Source: Planoprotostelium fungivorum (taxonomy: Eukaryota > Evosea > Variosea > Cavosteliida > Cavosteliaceae). Taken from it: a DNA stretch of 64,000 bases. A program made the position numbers and the translations under genes. The stretch covers positions 186,001-250,000 of the forward strand of contig MDYQ01000021.1 of the NCBI GenBank assembly GCA_003024175.1, written 5' to 3'. This document shows positions 20,141 through 32,300 of the stretch, one piece after another (the stretch's first letter is position 1; each line of letters begins with the position of its first letter). A model generated the notes under the pieces. It was not told the DNA's origin. It ran no database searches and saw only the letters and a program-made list of their open reading frames with translations.

Positions 20141-20525
20141 TGTATGTACCTTCTTATCCCCTGCAGGTTTTAATCCAAATGCTTGACCGATCTAACCATC
20201 TGGGATTCTTACCATCATTGATGGTATGATGTGACATGTGCAGAGGTTGAGTAGGACTAGAATGAGACCGGTGTTTAGATTCATAGCTGCGTTGCCCTGG
20301 TCCTGTGATGGACGGCATCCTTCCGGAGTTGGTGTCGATGAAACTCAAACAAACACACAAGAATACTCCGGTGCGAATTCGCGCTTGTAAAGGTCAAGGT
20401 GTTGTCTCTTCGTCAAACAATCACTGGGACAAACAGCAAGATGGTATTATACGTTGTACAAGAGTTTATCATACAATGACCAGTTGATGGCTGTCTGTGG
20501 AGGCGTCATCGTGTTACTGCATTCA
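20141..20525. other. Gap upstream of the mucolipin-like gene
   Basis: 385 bp between the start of the mucolipin-like gene and the 3' end of the coiled-coil gene. It must hold the mucolipin promoter. Only short frames occur and I see no distinct element. Confidence 0.5.
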
Positions 20526-23188
20526 TCAACTCGAGAGGGAATGACATCCAATCACCTTGTTCCTTTGCAGGATCTTCTGACTCAACATCTTCCGCTCTTG
20601 GATGAGTGACGCTCTTCGTTCAGCCTCCCTCATGTTGGGTTGCTCTGGTCGAGACTTCTCCATCATCGATCCTTCGTCTCTGGTGGGTACGTGGCTGTCC
20701 AGATTGATCGCAAATCGATCCATATTTCCACTCTTTATGGAAGATATGTCGGTGGATGCGCTGACGCTTGATTGGCTCGAATTCGCCTTCTGTAAGAGTG
20801 AAGAGATGAAAGGTTTCGAGGCGAGAAGGGAATGATTCTCTGAGGGTGAAACGTGAGGTCGTATGTCTCTGATCTTCTGATCCATCGAGTGATCCTTCAA
20901 CTCCTCTTCTTTCTTCTTTTGCACTTGCTCCATCGTCTGTCTCATCTCGCCAATGACATGTCTCATCCTTTCGTTCTGATCACCTCATCAGAGAGAAGTC
21001 GGGTCACGATGATCTTGTCTCACCTGACCCGTTGTCTCCTTCAGTGTCTCCTCTAAATTCTGGTGCTTCGACTGTAATTCAGTGTTCTCTTTTGTCAGCG
21101 TCTCTGTTTCATCTCAGCGTCTTTTCGTTGCACTCTTCTCACCGTTGCTGCGTTCGTACTTGATTCTCATTTGGCTGTACAGAGTGAGAGGTGACATGAT
21201 ATGGTACCTCACCGATTGGCCTGCTTTCTTAATTGGTATTTCTTCTGCAGGGTCGTTAAATTTTGCTGGAGCTCGATCATCTCCTTCTCTCTCTTCTCCA
21301 CAAGGGCCTTACTTCTCTCAAGTTCAGTCTGAAGATCTTCCGCTAAGATTCGAAGATCATCCCTCTGCTTCGTGACCTTTGGATGTCAGATGTGAAGAAG
21401 ATCGGAATGTCAGAATGATCGTAGAGGCTCGTAACGATCTCACCTTCGACATGACCTCTTGGTTGTTCGATAGGTTCCTCTCTGTATAAACTGCCTGCCA
21501 TCGTTCGTGATCTGTTCTGGTCTGCTGGAGCCGTTTCTCACTCTCCAGTAGTTTACTCTTCATCACTTCCATCTCGTGCTTCATCACTTCCATCTCATTC
21601 TTTCTCTCTTCGTGATTCACCTTATCTCGTCAGATTCCATACGTTTCGTTCTCTCACTTTGTATTGCATGTTCTTCTCTTTCAAGTGGTGTATCTCCTCG
21701 TCTCTCACGTGTATGCCCTCTCTCAACTGGGTGATCTCTAGATCTAGATCTGTGATCATCTGTCTGGTCTTACTCTCGTGGTCCCTCTCCCTCTCTTCCA
21801 TCATTCCCTTTCTCTCTTCCATCTCCCACACGAGCCTCTCGTTTTCATTCTTCAGCGACTCCAACTATTCTCCTCAGTTTCTTCACTTCCATCTTCTCTC
21901 TCACTTGTTCTTCTGCGCTGGTGAATCTCGTCTCAGTTGATTCTAATTTCGATTGGAGCATCTTGATCGTGTTATCGTTTCTATTCCTCTCCTCCCTCTC
22001 CCTGCTCTCGTACCATTTCGCTCGCTGTTCATCGTGGTGCTTGTGATTCTGTTCTCTTTTCATTCCTCTCTTCTTCCTTTTCCACTCACCCTCTCGATCG
22101 TCTCCGCCTCACTCGTGAGACGGTGAATCTCCATGATGTGCTCTTCTTTCAACAGGGATGTCTGCTCTTCCAGCTGTTTCGATGTCAGAAGATGAAAGTG
22201 AATCGCCGCATCACCAAATGGATGCGAGACATCATCTCGGACTCTCTCAGCTTAAATGTCTTGTCCATGTCATCGATTCTATACTGCAACTGTCTCGATC
22301 TTCTCTCACTTTCTCTGGTCCTATTCAATCGTAATTTCATCGAAATTTCACTTACTGTGCACGAGAGAGTGCATCGTCGGTGTTGAATCTTTTGGTCTCC
22401 ATGTCGTTGATGATGTGGCTTTGTTCCTTACATCGCAGCTCTAATTGATGAATCATCTTCGTTAACTCCTCCACAGTCGACTTGTGGTGAGATTCTCGAC
22501 TCCTCAGGGAATCTTCAAACTCACGGGTCATCTGTTGTCTGTTCTTCTTTCACGAAATATTCCAATGGCACTAATTCACCTGATTCTCAAAAGCTCTTCC
22601 TTTTTCTCCTGTAGCTGTAACTCCACATGATTTCTTTTCACCTCGGATACTTCTAGTTGTTTTCTGTACTCCTCATCTCTCTTAAAATTGAGAGTCTATC
22701 GCATGGTCATGATACGAAGAGACACGAGGCACACCTCGCTTTGATTGAGCAGATTATTGATCTTCTCGGTGTAATGGATTTGAAGTTGAGACATTCGGTT
22801 CTCTTCATATCGAAGCTTGGCTTCTGTGTCTCCCAACAGCACCTTTAATTCTTCGCATTCCTCTTTTCTGCAGAGTTTAATTCTACATAAATACGCACGC
22901 GATGGTCACCTCTCTTGTATTAACTTCATAGAAATCTCGTATGTGGTATGTAATTTGTCCAGATCTTCATCTCTTTCAGACAGAAGACCAAGATTATACT
23001 CGAATGCTTCGCTGAGTTGTTGGAAATTCTGCCTCTCCTGATTGATCTGAAGCCTCATTACGAATGCATACTGTCATACATACCTCCTGCTGAAGATGTT
23101 CGATCTTATCCTCCAAAGCAGTGACTCGAGCTTTATTGATGTCACGAATCTCCTGCTCCTTCTGTTGTATGAGCGTGTCTGCCTCCAT
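20526..23188 (-). CDS. Long coiled-coil protein, CCDC57-like
   Basis: A gene of about 2.6 kb split by many short introns, encoding nearly continuous heptad-type coiled coil from MEADTLIQQKEQEIRD to a Ser-rich C-terminus (SSQSSVSASTDISSIKSG, then RASLIQERKMLSQKIL). Close to the N-terminus it reads FEYNLGLLSERDEDLDKLH. That resembles the F-x-YNL-x2-L-x-ERD-x-(E/D)L element near the start of the centrosomal/centriolar-satellite protein CCDC57, and the preceding KEQEIRDINKARVTALEDKI also fits. Such a protein would work at the centriole in microtubule organisation and ciliogenesis, in keeping with the CEP78-like gene at 50 kb. Coiled coils match each other loosely, so the family call is tentative. 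The exon chain is open and same-strand throughout; each border is approximate. Confidence 0.5.
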
Positions 23189-23417
23189 AAATCACACTAA
23201 CACATCATCAACCACCTCTCCTTCGCGCCAAAATGACCCGGTTGAATTTCATTCTGCATTGTAGATGCGTCCAATTTTCATGAACTTCAATCTTTGATTG
23301 ATCGTTTCTATGGAAGCAGATACTTCTTATGAACCATTATTTGTGATGGTGAATTTGGATATTTATAGTTTTCCCATTGTACTCCACAGTCCTCCACCTC
23401 TCGCATGGTGTGCCTGC

Positions 23418-24763
23418 ATGGTGCTCTCTATTCTCCTAAGGAGAATCACGATTTTAGCTCTAACTGTATCCTTCATTCTTTCCTCTGTCTCAGCAGCACT
23501 CGAACATTCCACAGATGGATCGAACACCAAAAGAATCTGCATTAATGGAAAATTAGACGTCAAGGTGTGCGCCTGGGTGCAGAAATAGGACTGATTAGGA
23601 AACAGAAAGACGTCTGTGTTTGCTACAGTCATTGGGAAGGCATGGAATGCCAAATGCACTGGAGGGAAGAAGAATTCTTCATTTCGTGCGTCTTCGTCTA
23701 TCAGATGATCAACGGTATCACATTTGCTCTCTTGTCCTTCTTTTGCGCAAAAGAGATGCTCCGGATCAGACGAAACAACCAGTCACATAGCGTCGCCACA
23801 TTCACTCTCTCTCTCGCTGCCCTCGGTTGTCTCGGTAAGTTTTCGTCAAGATCTTCAATTGGTTGGCTGTGGAGAACTGAACTATGGCAGTGAGGTTCAT
23901 ATCTTTCACAATCGATCCACATGCAATCTACGGCTTTGTATCATTATCCACATACACCTCTGCGACAGCAATCGCAGTTTTCAGCTGGCTTTCATCTTGC
24001 TACGGTGTCTGTCTTCACTGGTGGGTACATTGAACATCGTTCGTCCGTCTGTGTCTCACGACCATCTCATTCATTACTCAATCATCACAGGATGGGAGTC
24101 TGCAGATACCAGGAATACGATAAAGACAGTCTATTCGCCAGAAAGTTGAGGCCGGTACTATACACTCTGTTAGTCACCATGTGGATCGTTCTGTGGATCT
24201 TGCACGATCGCACCATGGAAGGGCCACGATACGTGGCAACCATGTTCTTCCTCTTCGTCACCGTTGTCATCACCCTCATCTACGGCCTCACCATCCGATC
24301 ACAATTGTCTCCATTCAGAGCACCATTCGCCATCATGCTCCGACATCGGGTGATGATCTCTCTCATCATACACCACCTCTTCTCACACGACTCAGGTCAC
24401 ACGCTACATCACTGCATTATCCTCTATATTTATCGTCATCTCTAGCTGCAATGCCGCTCAGATTATGTTCGGCCATTCCAAATACCCCTTCCTGGTGATC
24501 GTCTCGATCAACCGAGGTGAAGTTCATCTCTTGCGTTCCTCCTCTGAATCATCTCAGTGGCAGAGGTGTCACTCATCATCTCGTGGCTCCTCCTCTTTCA
24601 AAAGTTCGATCTACCGGATAGAATGGACAAGAGCTATTCTTCCAGTCTGTCCATATTGGGGGATACGTACTATGAGAAGCAAGTTGAAGAAGAGGAAGAG
24701 CAGATCAGAGGGGATTCAGAGGATGAAGCCGACGAGAGGCCGAAACCGGACGAGACATCGTGA
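23418..24763 (+). CDS. Multipass (about 7 TM) membrane protein with N-terminal EGF-like module
   Basis: Start at 23418 (MVLSILLRRITILALTVSF), a signal peptide; an in-frame ATG further upstream is less suitable. After a short linker comes a six-spaced EGF-like core: CINGKLDVK joined by a 41-nt intron to KDVCVCYSHWEGMECQ, with the C-x-C-x8-G-x2-C ending of EGF modules. Then hydrophobic segments: FVYQMINGITFALLSFF, VATFTLSLAALGCLG, TSATAIAVFSWLSSC, VLYTLLVTMWIVLWIL, YVATMFFLFVTVVITLIYGL, TALSSIFIVISSCNAA and VAEVSLIISWLLLF, seven in all. The C-tail is acidic (EEEEEQIRGDSEDEADERP). The layout suggests a surface or endosomal receptor-like protein. It does not show GPCR class motifs I know; a distant THH1/TOM1-type relation is possible but unproven. 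Confidence 0.6.
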
Positions 24764-25632
24764 AGAGGTACCTTGAATCTGAAAGACTCGCAATAATTAT
24801 TGATGAGAGGAGGAGCTGAGGAGCAACAGATGTTTATCCTCTCACGAGATGGTAATGGGCTCAGGCCGAGTGTCATCTGGTAGATAAACGGTTGTATTTA
24901 TATGTGAACAGCATCGTCTCAACTTGATTGTGTTGCTGATCGATTCCTACCCCACTCAGAGCAAGATTTCGCTTCAAGCGTGCTCAAAGTCTAAAACTCT
25001 CCGATGCTGTTAATCGCATAACTCCGGAGTAAGTCCAAATCTCTGGCACGAGCGCGAGCGCAGGGCATCCTGTCTCGATACTCACATCTGTTCCAATCCC
25101 TCTTTCCTAGACAGACATTGCGATGTTCTCTTAACATCTGATGCACAACGGGTGCGAGCGAAAGAATGTGAGGGTTATAAGATCGATACGAGCATATTAT
25201 GCGATGCATGAGAGAATAAGAGCTTGCAGCTGTCGCCGAATACGTATAGTGAGAAATGATGCCATGCCCACCGACAAGGCAACCCGGCCGAAGATGCCCC
25301 ATCCAGCCGCCTTGTCAACCCGTTGCGGCCGCTTTTTAGTTGTCGTCATCATTTACAACGGCATCTCCGCGCCTGCAGCGGTGCTTCTAATCTATTCTAA
25401 AGGCGAGGAGGACGATGCTGTGGTGAAGATATCCACCATCTTCGATACTCGCATGATGGCATATCAAACCATTACGGGGGGTGGTGGACGTACGAAAAAG
25501 TAAACTGGGCTCCACCAGAAACGTACGCTTCCTTTTTTTTTGAATGGTCTCTTTCGTAGCGTAACGAGCGGCTCCGAGTAAGACAGACGAAGAACGGAAA
25601 GGGGCTCTAACGTGTTGCCCTCAGTGGGACTG
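24764..25632. other. Gap without a supported gene
   Basis: Open frames of about 100-120 codons occur on both strands at 24991-25503 and overlap each other, but neither shows a domain, signal peptide or family-like stretch. The region probably holds the 3' end of the EGF/7TM gene and the promoter of the next gene. Confidence 0.45.
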
Positions 25633-27473
25633 ATGGAACCGTTCTTTAAGAGGCAGAGAGTGATCTCATGGGAGGACTACTTGGCCGGATCCGAGAAGCC
25701 CATCGTAGTCTTTCAGCAAGATGCGGCAGAGAAACAGTTCGTCTATTTATCCAACGATGCGGCCAAGATTTTGCTCCCTCAACTGACCGAAGGACGGAGA
25801 GAGGAGAGCCAAGAAGTGATATCATCTATGTATCTATCTATCTGAGTATCCCCGCAGGATGAGACAACCAGAACCATATGGGTGTGTGCAAAGAGAGCGC
25901 TTTCGACAGGAAATCCTTCGAGCATACATCTATCACCTCTTACATTACAAGCGAGGTCAGTATCCTCTTAACATAGCATGATAACATCCGATACGAAATG
26001 GGATTCTGACCTAATTCCTTGTAGATTCAAGCGAAGGGGGATCGATCACGACCTCTACGTCATCATGACTTTGAAGAAAAAAGGGGACCTGGATGCCTCT
26101 GTCCTATCATCCAACACTATCCACTTCTTCCTCTTCGAGGTATTCCTATTGTATAATATACTTTGCACATCCATTTAACTACCGTTCAGATACTGAGTAA
26201 CAACTCGAACATCAAAGTACTAAAGATCAACAACGCCGCACGGGCTTATTTATCCTCCATCAAGAACGATACCGAAGAATTCGACGAAGTCGGTCGTAAG
26301 TTTATCTCCTCTGCCTCTCACCCTCTCTTCGTTATTTACGTCACATTCTCACCCTCTGCAGTTGGTCTACACATTCCAAAGTCTCTCGTGAAACATTACA
26401 TTTCCGCTTATTACCACATGCTCAACAGCTGCGATCGCCTCTTCAACATCAAGACATCACGAGATCGATTTCTCATCGCGATGAAAGAGGTGAAGGAGAG
26501 GAGAGACAGAGGAGCTGACTGTCTAGATCTTACCGGGTATCGTCATGTACTTTGGCGTACAATCAGAAGAAGGGAGCCAGATCGCAGACCAATTTGTACA
26601 GACTTTCAACTTGACTGAGACCGCCGTCAGCACCAGCGTCCACACGGTCTTGCACAGTGAGTCTCTCTCCCTTCGTATCTCTCCATCCACTCACACAGTC
26701 AGATCTACGACCCAACGTGGAGGTGCTGATGGAAGCGATGAATCGGATGAGCAGTCGAACGAGGGACGTCGTAGACATGGAGATCATGGAGAGGGGGAAG
26801 AAGGCAGCCAATGACGTCATCGCACGCATCAACGTGGATCAGAACATCATGATGGTGAGTTCGTGATGGAGGAGAGAATGACGGAGACAGAACGAGATCG
26901 AAGACCAATCGTACTACCAACCCTCGGGGGAACCGAAGAGGATGATCGCCCAGCCTGAAGCACCTCTCATGGAGCCGGACGACGTTCTGCCCGCCTCGTG
27001 GGACAGTAATCAGTGGAAGAGAGTGGTCATACGGTGTCTAGAGTACCTCAGCTCGACGTCCGCGGTCCCCAACGGTCTCTTCTTCACCGAGCGGTGCAGG
27101 ATTCCAGGTGAGGAGAAGAGAAGGGAGAAAGTGACGTGGTGTAGAGTATTTCGGGGAGGATCCAGAATGGACGTTCGGCTATCCTTTCCGTGGAACGTTT
27201 CTACCATCCAACAACGAAGACGGTTTCTTCTGGCGGCCGAGTCAGGGGACGAAGAGTCTGACGGGGAACCTTCAGAAGAGGTACTTTTACACCACGACAC
27301 CTTCGGGGGTGAAGCTGAAGAGGCACGTGTGGTGGCTGAAGGGGAAGGAGGAGTGGCAGATTGTAGATTATCGACACAGCCAGACGGGGCTGGTCAGGGT
27401 ATCGAGGTTGATTGGACCGGCTGGCATGAATTGGTCTTTGCTCATCAAAAACAGTTTGAGAGTCGGTTTTTGA
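25633..27473 (+). CDS. Unrecognised multidomain protein with PAS-like repeats
   Basis: Start at 25633 (MEPFFKRQRVISWEDYLAG). Joined exons give two stretches with a PAS-like look: VVFQQDAAEKQFVYLSNDAA, and later FFLFEILSNNSNIKVLKINN followed by AARAYLSSI. Helical parts follow (RPNVEVLMEAMNRMSSRTRD). The C-terminal third is rich in Trp, Tyr and Phe: EYFGEDPEWTFGYPFRGTF, NEDGFFWRPSQGTKSL, KRYFYTTTPSGVKLKRHVWW, EEWQIVDYRHSQTGLVRV and GPAGMNWSLLIKN. That block looks like a compact, conserved domain, perhaps nucleic-acid binding given its basic-aromatic make-up, but I cannot name it. Introns are 36-60 nt. TGA stop, with AATAAA starting 7 nt later. Nuclear or signalling roles are both possible. Confidence 0.55.
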
Positions 27474-27697
27474 ATCGAATAAAAGGTTCGTTCCGAACGT
27501 ATCGATGCGTACATTTACGCGTTTTAATTGCTTTTAAACTGAATCACAGGGCAAACACCCACAAACAACGACATTGAAAATTTCGTGAATTCAATTGATT
27601 CAATTTACGCATCACGCAACACGCAAACAGAGACGCGCAGAGATACGAACATCAACAACGACACGAAGGATCACGCACGTAAAACGCAGTCTTAGCA

Positions 27698-28627
27698 ATG
27701 ACGATTACACATCACATTGCATCCAATCTCGTCTCATTCTCCACTGGTTTTAGTCGTTTTGGGGTGTCGGTATGTTTGGTACGCGAAACCATCATCCTAA
27801 TGTAAAATAGGTAGGAGCCAGAGGGACAGCCGTAGTGCTCAAGCAGAAGCAGATCCTCCTATTCTCTCCGATCAAACCGAATCACCAAGTATTTGACGTC
27901 TTAGATTCGTTGGGGGAGGTGGCTATCAATACTGTGTTCTTTCGTTGACGATGGGTAGGTGAAATATTTGGTGTGTCCCAACATTGTGCACCATCTCTCT
28001 GTTCAAGACTACTTGAAAAGGTATCCAAAGGCTTCCGTCTTTGGTGTACCTGGACTGGAGAAGAAAAGAAGCGATCTGAATTTCACTGGTGAAGGTATCT
28101 TTCATCGGCACGACCGACCGACCACCTACAGGCATCCTCGATAATAAGGGTTCTACGCAATATGGGTTTGAAGACGAGGTACATCGATCTTCTCATACAA
28201 ACATCTAATGAAACAATCAGATCGATTACCGATTGTTCTCAGCAACGAGAAACCTAGACGTGATGTTGTATCACAGAGAAACTGGAAATCTATTGGAGGC
28301 CGATCTAATCTTCAACCTCCCAGGTACGGAACAATATCCAAAGGAGGAGGTGGATAAGTGGACTATCCAGAGACCCCTCTTAGATCGATTGAATCCTTCC
28401 TCTCCCACCCACAAGGTGATCATCACACGTTCGTCCCTCATTGATGGAGATAGTTTGCCTTACAGAAGATGATGGTCACAGATGCAGAGAAGATGAAAGA
28501 AGACAGTCAATATGTACAGAAGAATTGGAAGATCAACAAGATCATACCATGCCACGGGAATATCATCGACAACGGCCAACAGGTCTTTCAAGAGCTGTTC
28601 GCTCCTTATCTCGCGCCTCATGGATGA
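27698..28627 (+). CDS. DUF4336-family protein (metallo-beta-lactamase-like fold)
   Basis: Six or so exons from the ATG at 27698 (MTITHHIASNLVSFSTGFSR). Family-like blocks in order: RGTAVVLKQKQILLFSPIK, QVFDVLDSLGE, VKYLVCPNIVHHLSVQDYLK, YPKASVFGVPGLEKKRSDL, then LFSATRNLDVMLYHRETGNL, LEADLIFNLPGTEQYPKEE and, near the end, WKINKIIPCHGNIIDNGQQV. This order (PN--HH, P-A-GVPGL, a late E-DL-FNLP and a final HG) is that of the DUF4336 proteins, thought to share a metallo-hydrolase-like fold with a reduced metal site. The biochemical role is unknown. The TGA stop is 27 bp before the convergent TFIIIC subunit gene. The splice between the LNPSSPTHK and KMMVTDAEKM segments is approximate. Confidence 0.7.
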
Positions 28628-28654
28628 ACACGATGTAGAATAATGAACTCATGT

Positions 28655-29210
28655 TCAACTCTTTGCCTTTTTATTACTCTCTGGACTCGATACATCCTCC
28701 GGAGCCTTTTTCTTTGGTCTTGGTTGTCGAAGATCTAACAGTCTCCCTGGTGCTCCAGCTGGATACAAGATGGGTCTCCTCATCTTAGCCCTATCTTCCA
28801 GTACGACTCTCGATAGCGCTAACTTTTTGTCCACTGTGCAGAGAAGCTTTGATTGTACCTTCTGTTGGGATCCCAGGTTGACATCTTGGAGATTGGGGAG
28901 AAGATTAACGAGTTGTGCTTGAGGTTCGTCTTTTTTGACTTCCGTTTGCTCGAATATCAACAACGTTCCCAATGTCTCTTCGTATGAGCCACGAAATACC
29001 TTTCAGAGGTGAGATGTGTTCGAAAGAAGAATGACTCTATGTCACCTTGTCATCTAATTGAAGGATGGGCTGGGGTGTATCTAAGCCAATGACGTGAAAG
29101 TTTTTGTTCGTGTCCATTATTTCCGAGTTCTCATACTCCCCCAACTCGAGTAACACATAAAAGGATTCTTCTTCATCCTCAATGTCGTTCGTTGGTGGTA
29201 TCTGTGACAT
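28655..29210 (-). CDS. GTF3C6: General transcription factor IIIC subunit 6 (triple-barrel)
   Basis: Small two- or three-exon gene from the ATG at 29210 (MSQIPPTNDIEDEEESFYVL). The first exon continues with LELGEYENSEIMDTNKNFHV and IGLDTPQPILQLDDKVFRG; the next reads SYEETLGTLLIFEQTEVKK. This is the short beta-barrel seen in GTF3C6 / the N-terminal part of yeast tau55: V-L-L-EL...GLDT-PILQ-D...F-G-YE-TLGT--IFE. The C-terminal half is extended and basic, ending in RQPRPKKKAPEDVSSPESNK. It serves TFIIIC, which binds the B-box promoter of tRNA genes. It is transcribed away from RTEL1 across 109 bp that contain an inverted GATGT/ACATC repeat. TGA stop. Confidence 0.8.
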
Positions 29211-29226
29211 CCGATGGCTTGAATGT

Positions 29227-29301
29227 GATGTGATGTGATGTGATGTATTCCAAGAATTTGTCGTTGTTTTTGAAAGTCATCTTTTCACATCACATCACAT
29301 C
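29227..29301. promoter_or_regulatory. Inverted (GATGT)n / (ACATC)n repeat in a divergent promoter
   Basis: A run of four GATGT units (29227-29246) faces CACATCACATCACATC at 29286-29301, giving a perfect 16-bp inverted repeat about 40 bp apart. It fills the gap between the divergent GTF3C6 and RTEL1 genes. A similar CACAT run occurs ahead of the ZNG1-like gene. Confidence 0.5.
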
Positions 29302-29319
29302 GGTTGAGCTAACAAGCCC

Positions 29320-32300
29320 ATGGTGAATCTCTTCGACTGAATTTATCTGATACTGGAAAGCCCAAGTATGAAATCCGTGGGGTATCGGTGGACTTTCCAT
29401 ACCCAGCGTATGATTGTCAACTCGTATATATGGACCAAGTGATCCGCTCGCTTCAAGAGAAGAGACACGCTCTACTCGAGAGCCCAACAGGAACAGGAAA
29501 GACGTTATGTCTTCTGTGCGCTTCCTTGTCATGGAGAGCAGCAGAAGAGAAAGCCTTCGCATCTCGTCAGAGAGCAGAGTCCCAATCTTCGACACCATCA
29601 TCCAGCGACATCGGTCAATCACATTTATCAGACGTGCCGAGGATAGTGTACGCTTCGAGGACACATTCACAACTGCAACAGGTGGCGTCTCTGTTCCTGC
29701 ACTCTCTGAGTTTTTAGGTGATCAAAGAATTGAAGAGGACATCATATCGTCCAACCATGGCCATCTTGGGTGCGCGATCTCAGCTCTGCATTCATCCAGA
29801 GGTAGGGAGATCGTCCGTCCATCACAAGATGAAGAGATCAACCTCAAAGATAGGTGTCCAGAGAGACGGGAGACAGACAGAACAAAGCCTGCAGACAGTT
29901 GATCGGTAATTCGGCTTGCGATTATTACAACCAAGTCGAGTCTGCCAAAGAAGATCCACAGATCACGAGAGGAATCAACGACATCGAAGATCTATTAGAG
30001 AAGGGGAGGTGAGCTCTTTCACCTTCGAAGAAGAGCTCAAAGACGTACAGATATCACGAAGCCTGTCCTTATTATTTATCGAGAGAATTATCCACCAGCG
30101 CACAACTGGTCTTTATGCCGTACAACTACCTGCTCGATCGCAACACGCGACGAACACTCCAATTGGATCTGACGAACAGCGTGCTCCTCTTCGATGAGGC
30201 ACACAATCTAGAGACCGCCTGCACGGAGGCCTCCTCCTTTGAGATCTCCACGGTGGATCTCAACAACGCCGTGAGAGAGATCAAGAAGAGAAATATCGAA
30301 TTAGAGAGAAAGGAGCAACACCCTGATGCAGCCTCCGAGTTGGACATGAATGAGAAACTCGTTCAAGTGATGCAGATGCTGATCGATGCGATCATGGCCT
30401 TGAATCTCACCAGGTGAACATCACCTGATCGTAGGATGACTGATGAAGAGAGTGAGGGGAGTGAGAAGAGCTATCAGAAGAGCCACGTCACCGATGGATC
30501 AGGAGTGTTCAGACTACTGGAAGAATGCAACATCACCCACACCACCTCAGACATCGTCATCAACACGGCAGAGAAGATCCACCAGTCTGCCAACGAATCG
30601 AGGAGAAACGAAGACGATCTCGTATCGAACAACCGACAGCAGAAATCCTCCTTGTCGGTCTTCACTGAATTCTTGAGGATCGCATTCCCCCCACCCGAAT
30701 GTGAGTGGAAGGAGAATCGAAAGAATGACGAGGACAGTGACGGATTCGGGGGAAGAGAAGAGCCAGCAGGAGACGAAGTCGATGGAGTCCTTTCGTAGCA
30801 GTTATAAGATGCACGTGGGACCGTTCAGAGACGAGGTCTACGAGAAGGGAAAGGTGAGGAGGGAGAAGAGGAAGGGCTGAGAGGTTCAGATGTACGGGAA
30901 ATCGGTGAAGGAGGAGCGGATGCTGAGTTTGTGGTGCATGACAGGTCACGTGGCGATGCATTCACTGGTGGATAAGAACAAGATCCGTAACATCATCCTC
31001 ACCTCAGGCACCCTCTCACCGTTGGACTCCTGGACCTACGAACTTCAACTGTGCGTACAATTCATTTCGAGACGTTTTGGTCTGATGAAGGCGAAAGGGA
31101 GTTTCCGATTCGACTGGAGAATAGTCACGTGATCAAGCCATCTCAAATATGGGTGGGCACTCTACCCGTGGGTCCCAACAGTAAATGTCTCAATTCTGCA
31201 TTCAAGAACAGAAATAATCCAGAGTACAGAACAGAATTGGGAAACACGATCGGTGAATCGAGTCATCCATACATAGAGATCGATGGATGATAATCAACTG
31301 ACAAAAACAGTCAACTGTACAAATATCATACCCGATGGACTCTTGGTCTTCTTTCCCTCTTATGATATCTTGACGACATGCATCGAATCGTGGAAGAAGG
31401 TGAATTGTCCGTTGATCAAGGAATAACAGAGATAGGTGGATGCGAACAACGTATCGATATGGGAGAGGATCACACAGAGGAAGCAGGCTGTCATCGAACC
31501 GAAGACTTCTTATCAATTCAACGCAGCCATGACCGATTTCTATCACAAGTTGAACGATAAGAGTTACAAGGGTGCTATCTTCTTCGCCGTGTGCAGGGGA
31601 AAGGTGAGGAGAAGATCCGATGTTGTATCGAATCCGTGCAGGTCAGTGAAGGGTTAGATTTCAGCGATAAGAATGGAAGGGCTGTCATCATAACCGGACT
31701 CCCCTATCCATCCGTCGTCGATGCCAAGGTGATACTCCTCTCTCCTCACCGGGAGGTTTCACTGAACGAAGGAGGTACGACTGAAGAGACAACACTTGGA
31801 CGAGAGCAGGAGTCAATTGGTCCAGGGTCACATCGGCCGAGCGGCTATCACGGGGGACGAATGGTATTCACAGCAGGCGAGCAGAGCCGTGAATCAATCG
31901 TGTGGAAGGATCATTCGACACATCGGGGACTACGGGGCAGTCATCCTCGCAGACGAGAGATTCGCTCACGGGAACAACTCGAACCAACTGTCAGCCTGGC
32001 TCAGACCTTATCTCAAGAGGTATTCTAAATTCGGGGAGTTTGTCATGAGTCTGGCCAAGTTTTTCAATTCGGCCGGGAGCTTGAAGGTGGACAGTGAAGC
32101 CACGGAGAAGAAGCCAGTGATCTTGTTGGCTCCCTCCATCCAACCGAAGCTACTTCAGAATGCATACCAAACGAAGGCACACAATGTAGAGAAGGAAGAG
32201 AAGAAAGAGAAGAAGGAGAAGGAAGAGAAGGAAGAGAAGAAGGAGAAGAGACCGGTGGAGAGGATAGAGAGCCTGAAGGAGAGAGAAGAGAAGAGGGGAG

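Noticed and set aside
24991-25503. Overlapping frames of about 100-120 codons on both strands
   Set aside because: No signal peptide, domain or splice support on either strand; likely chance open frames.
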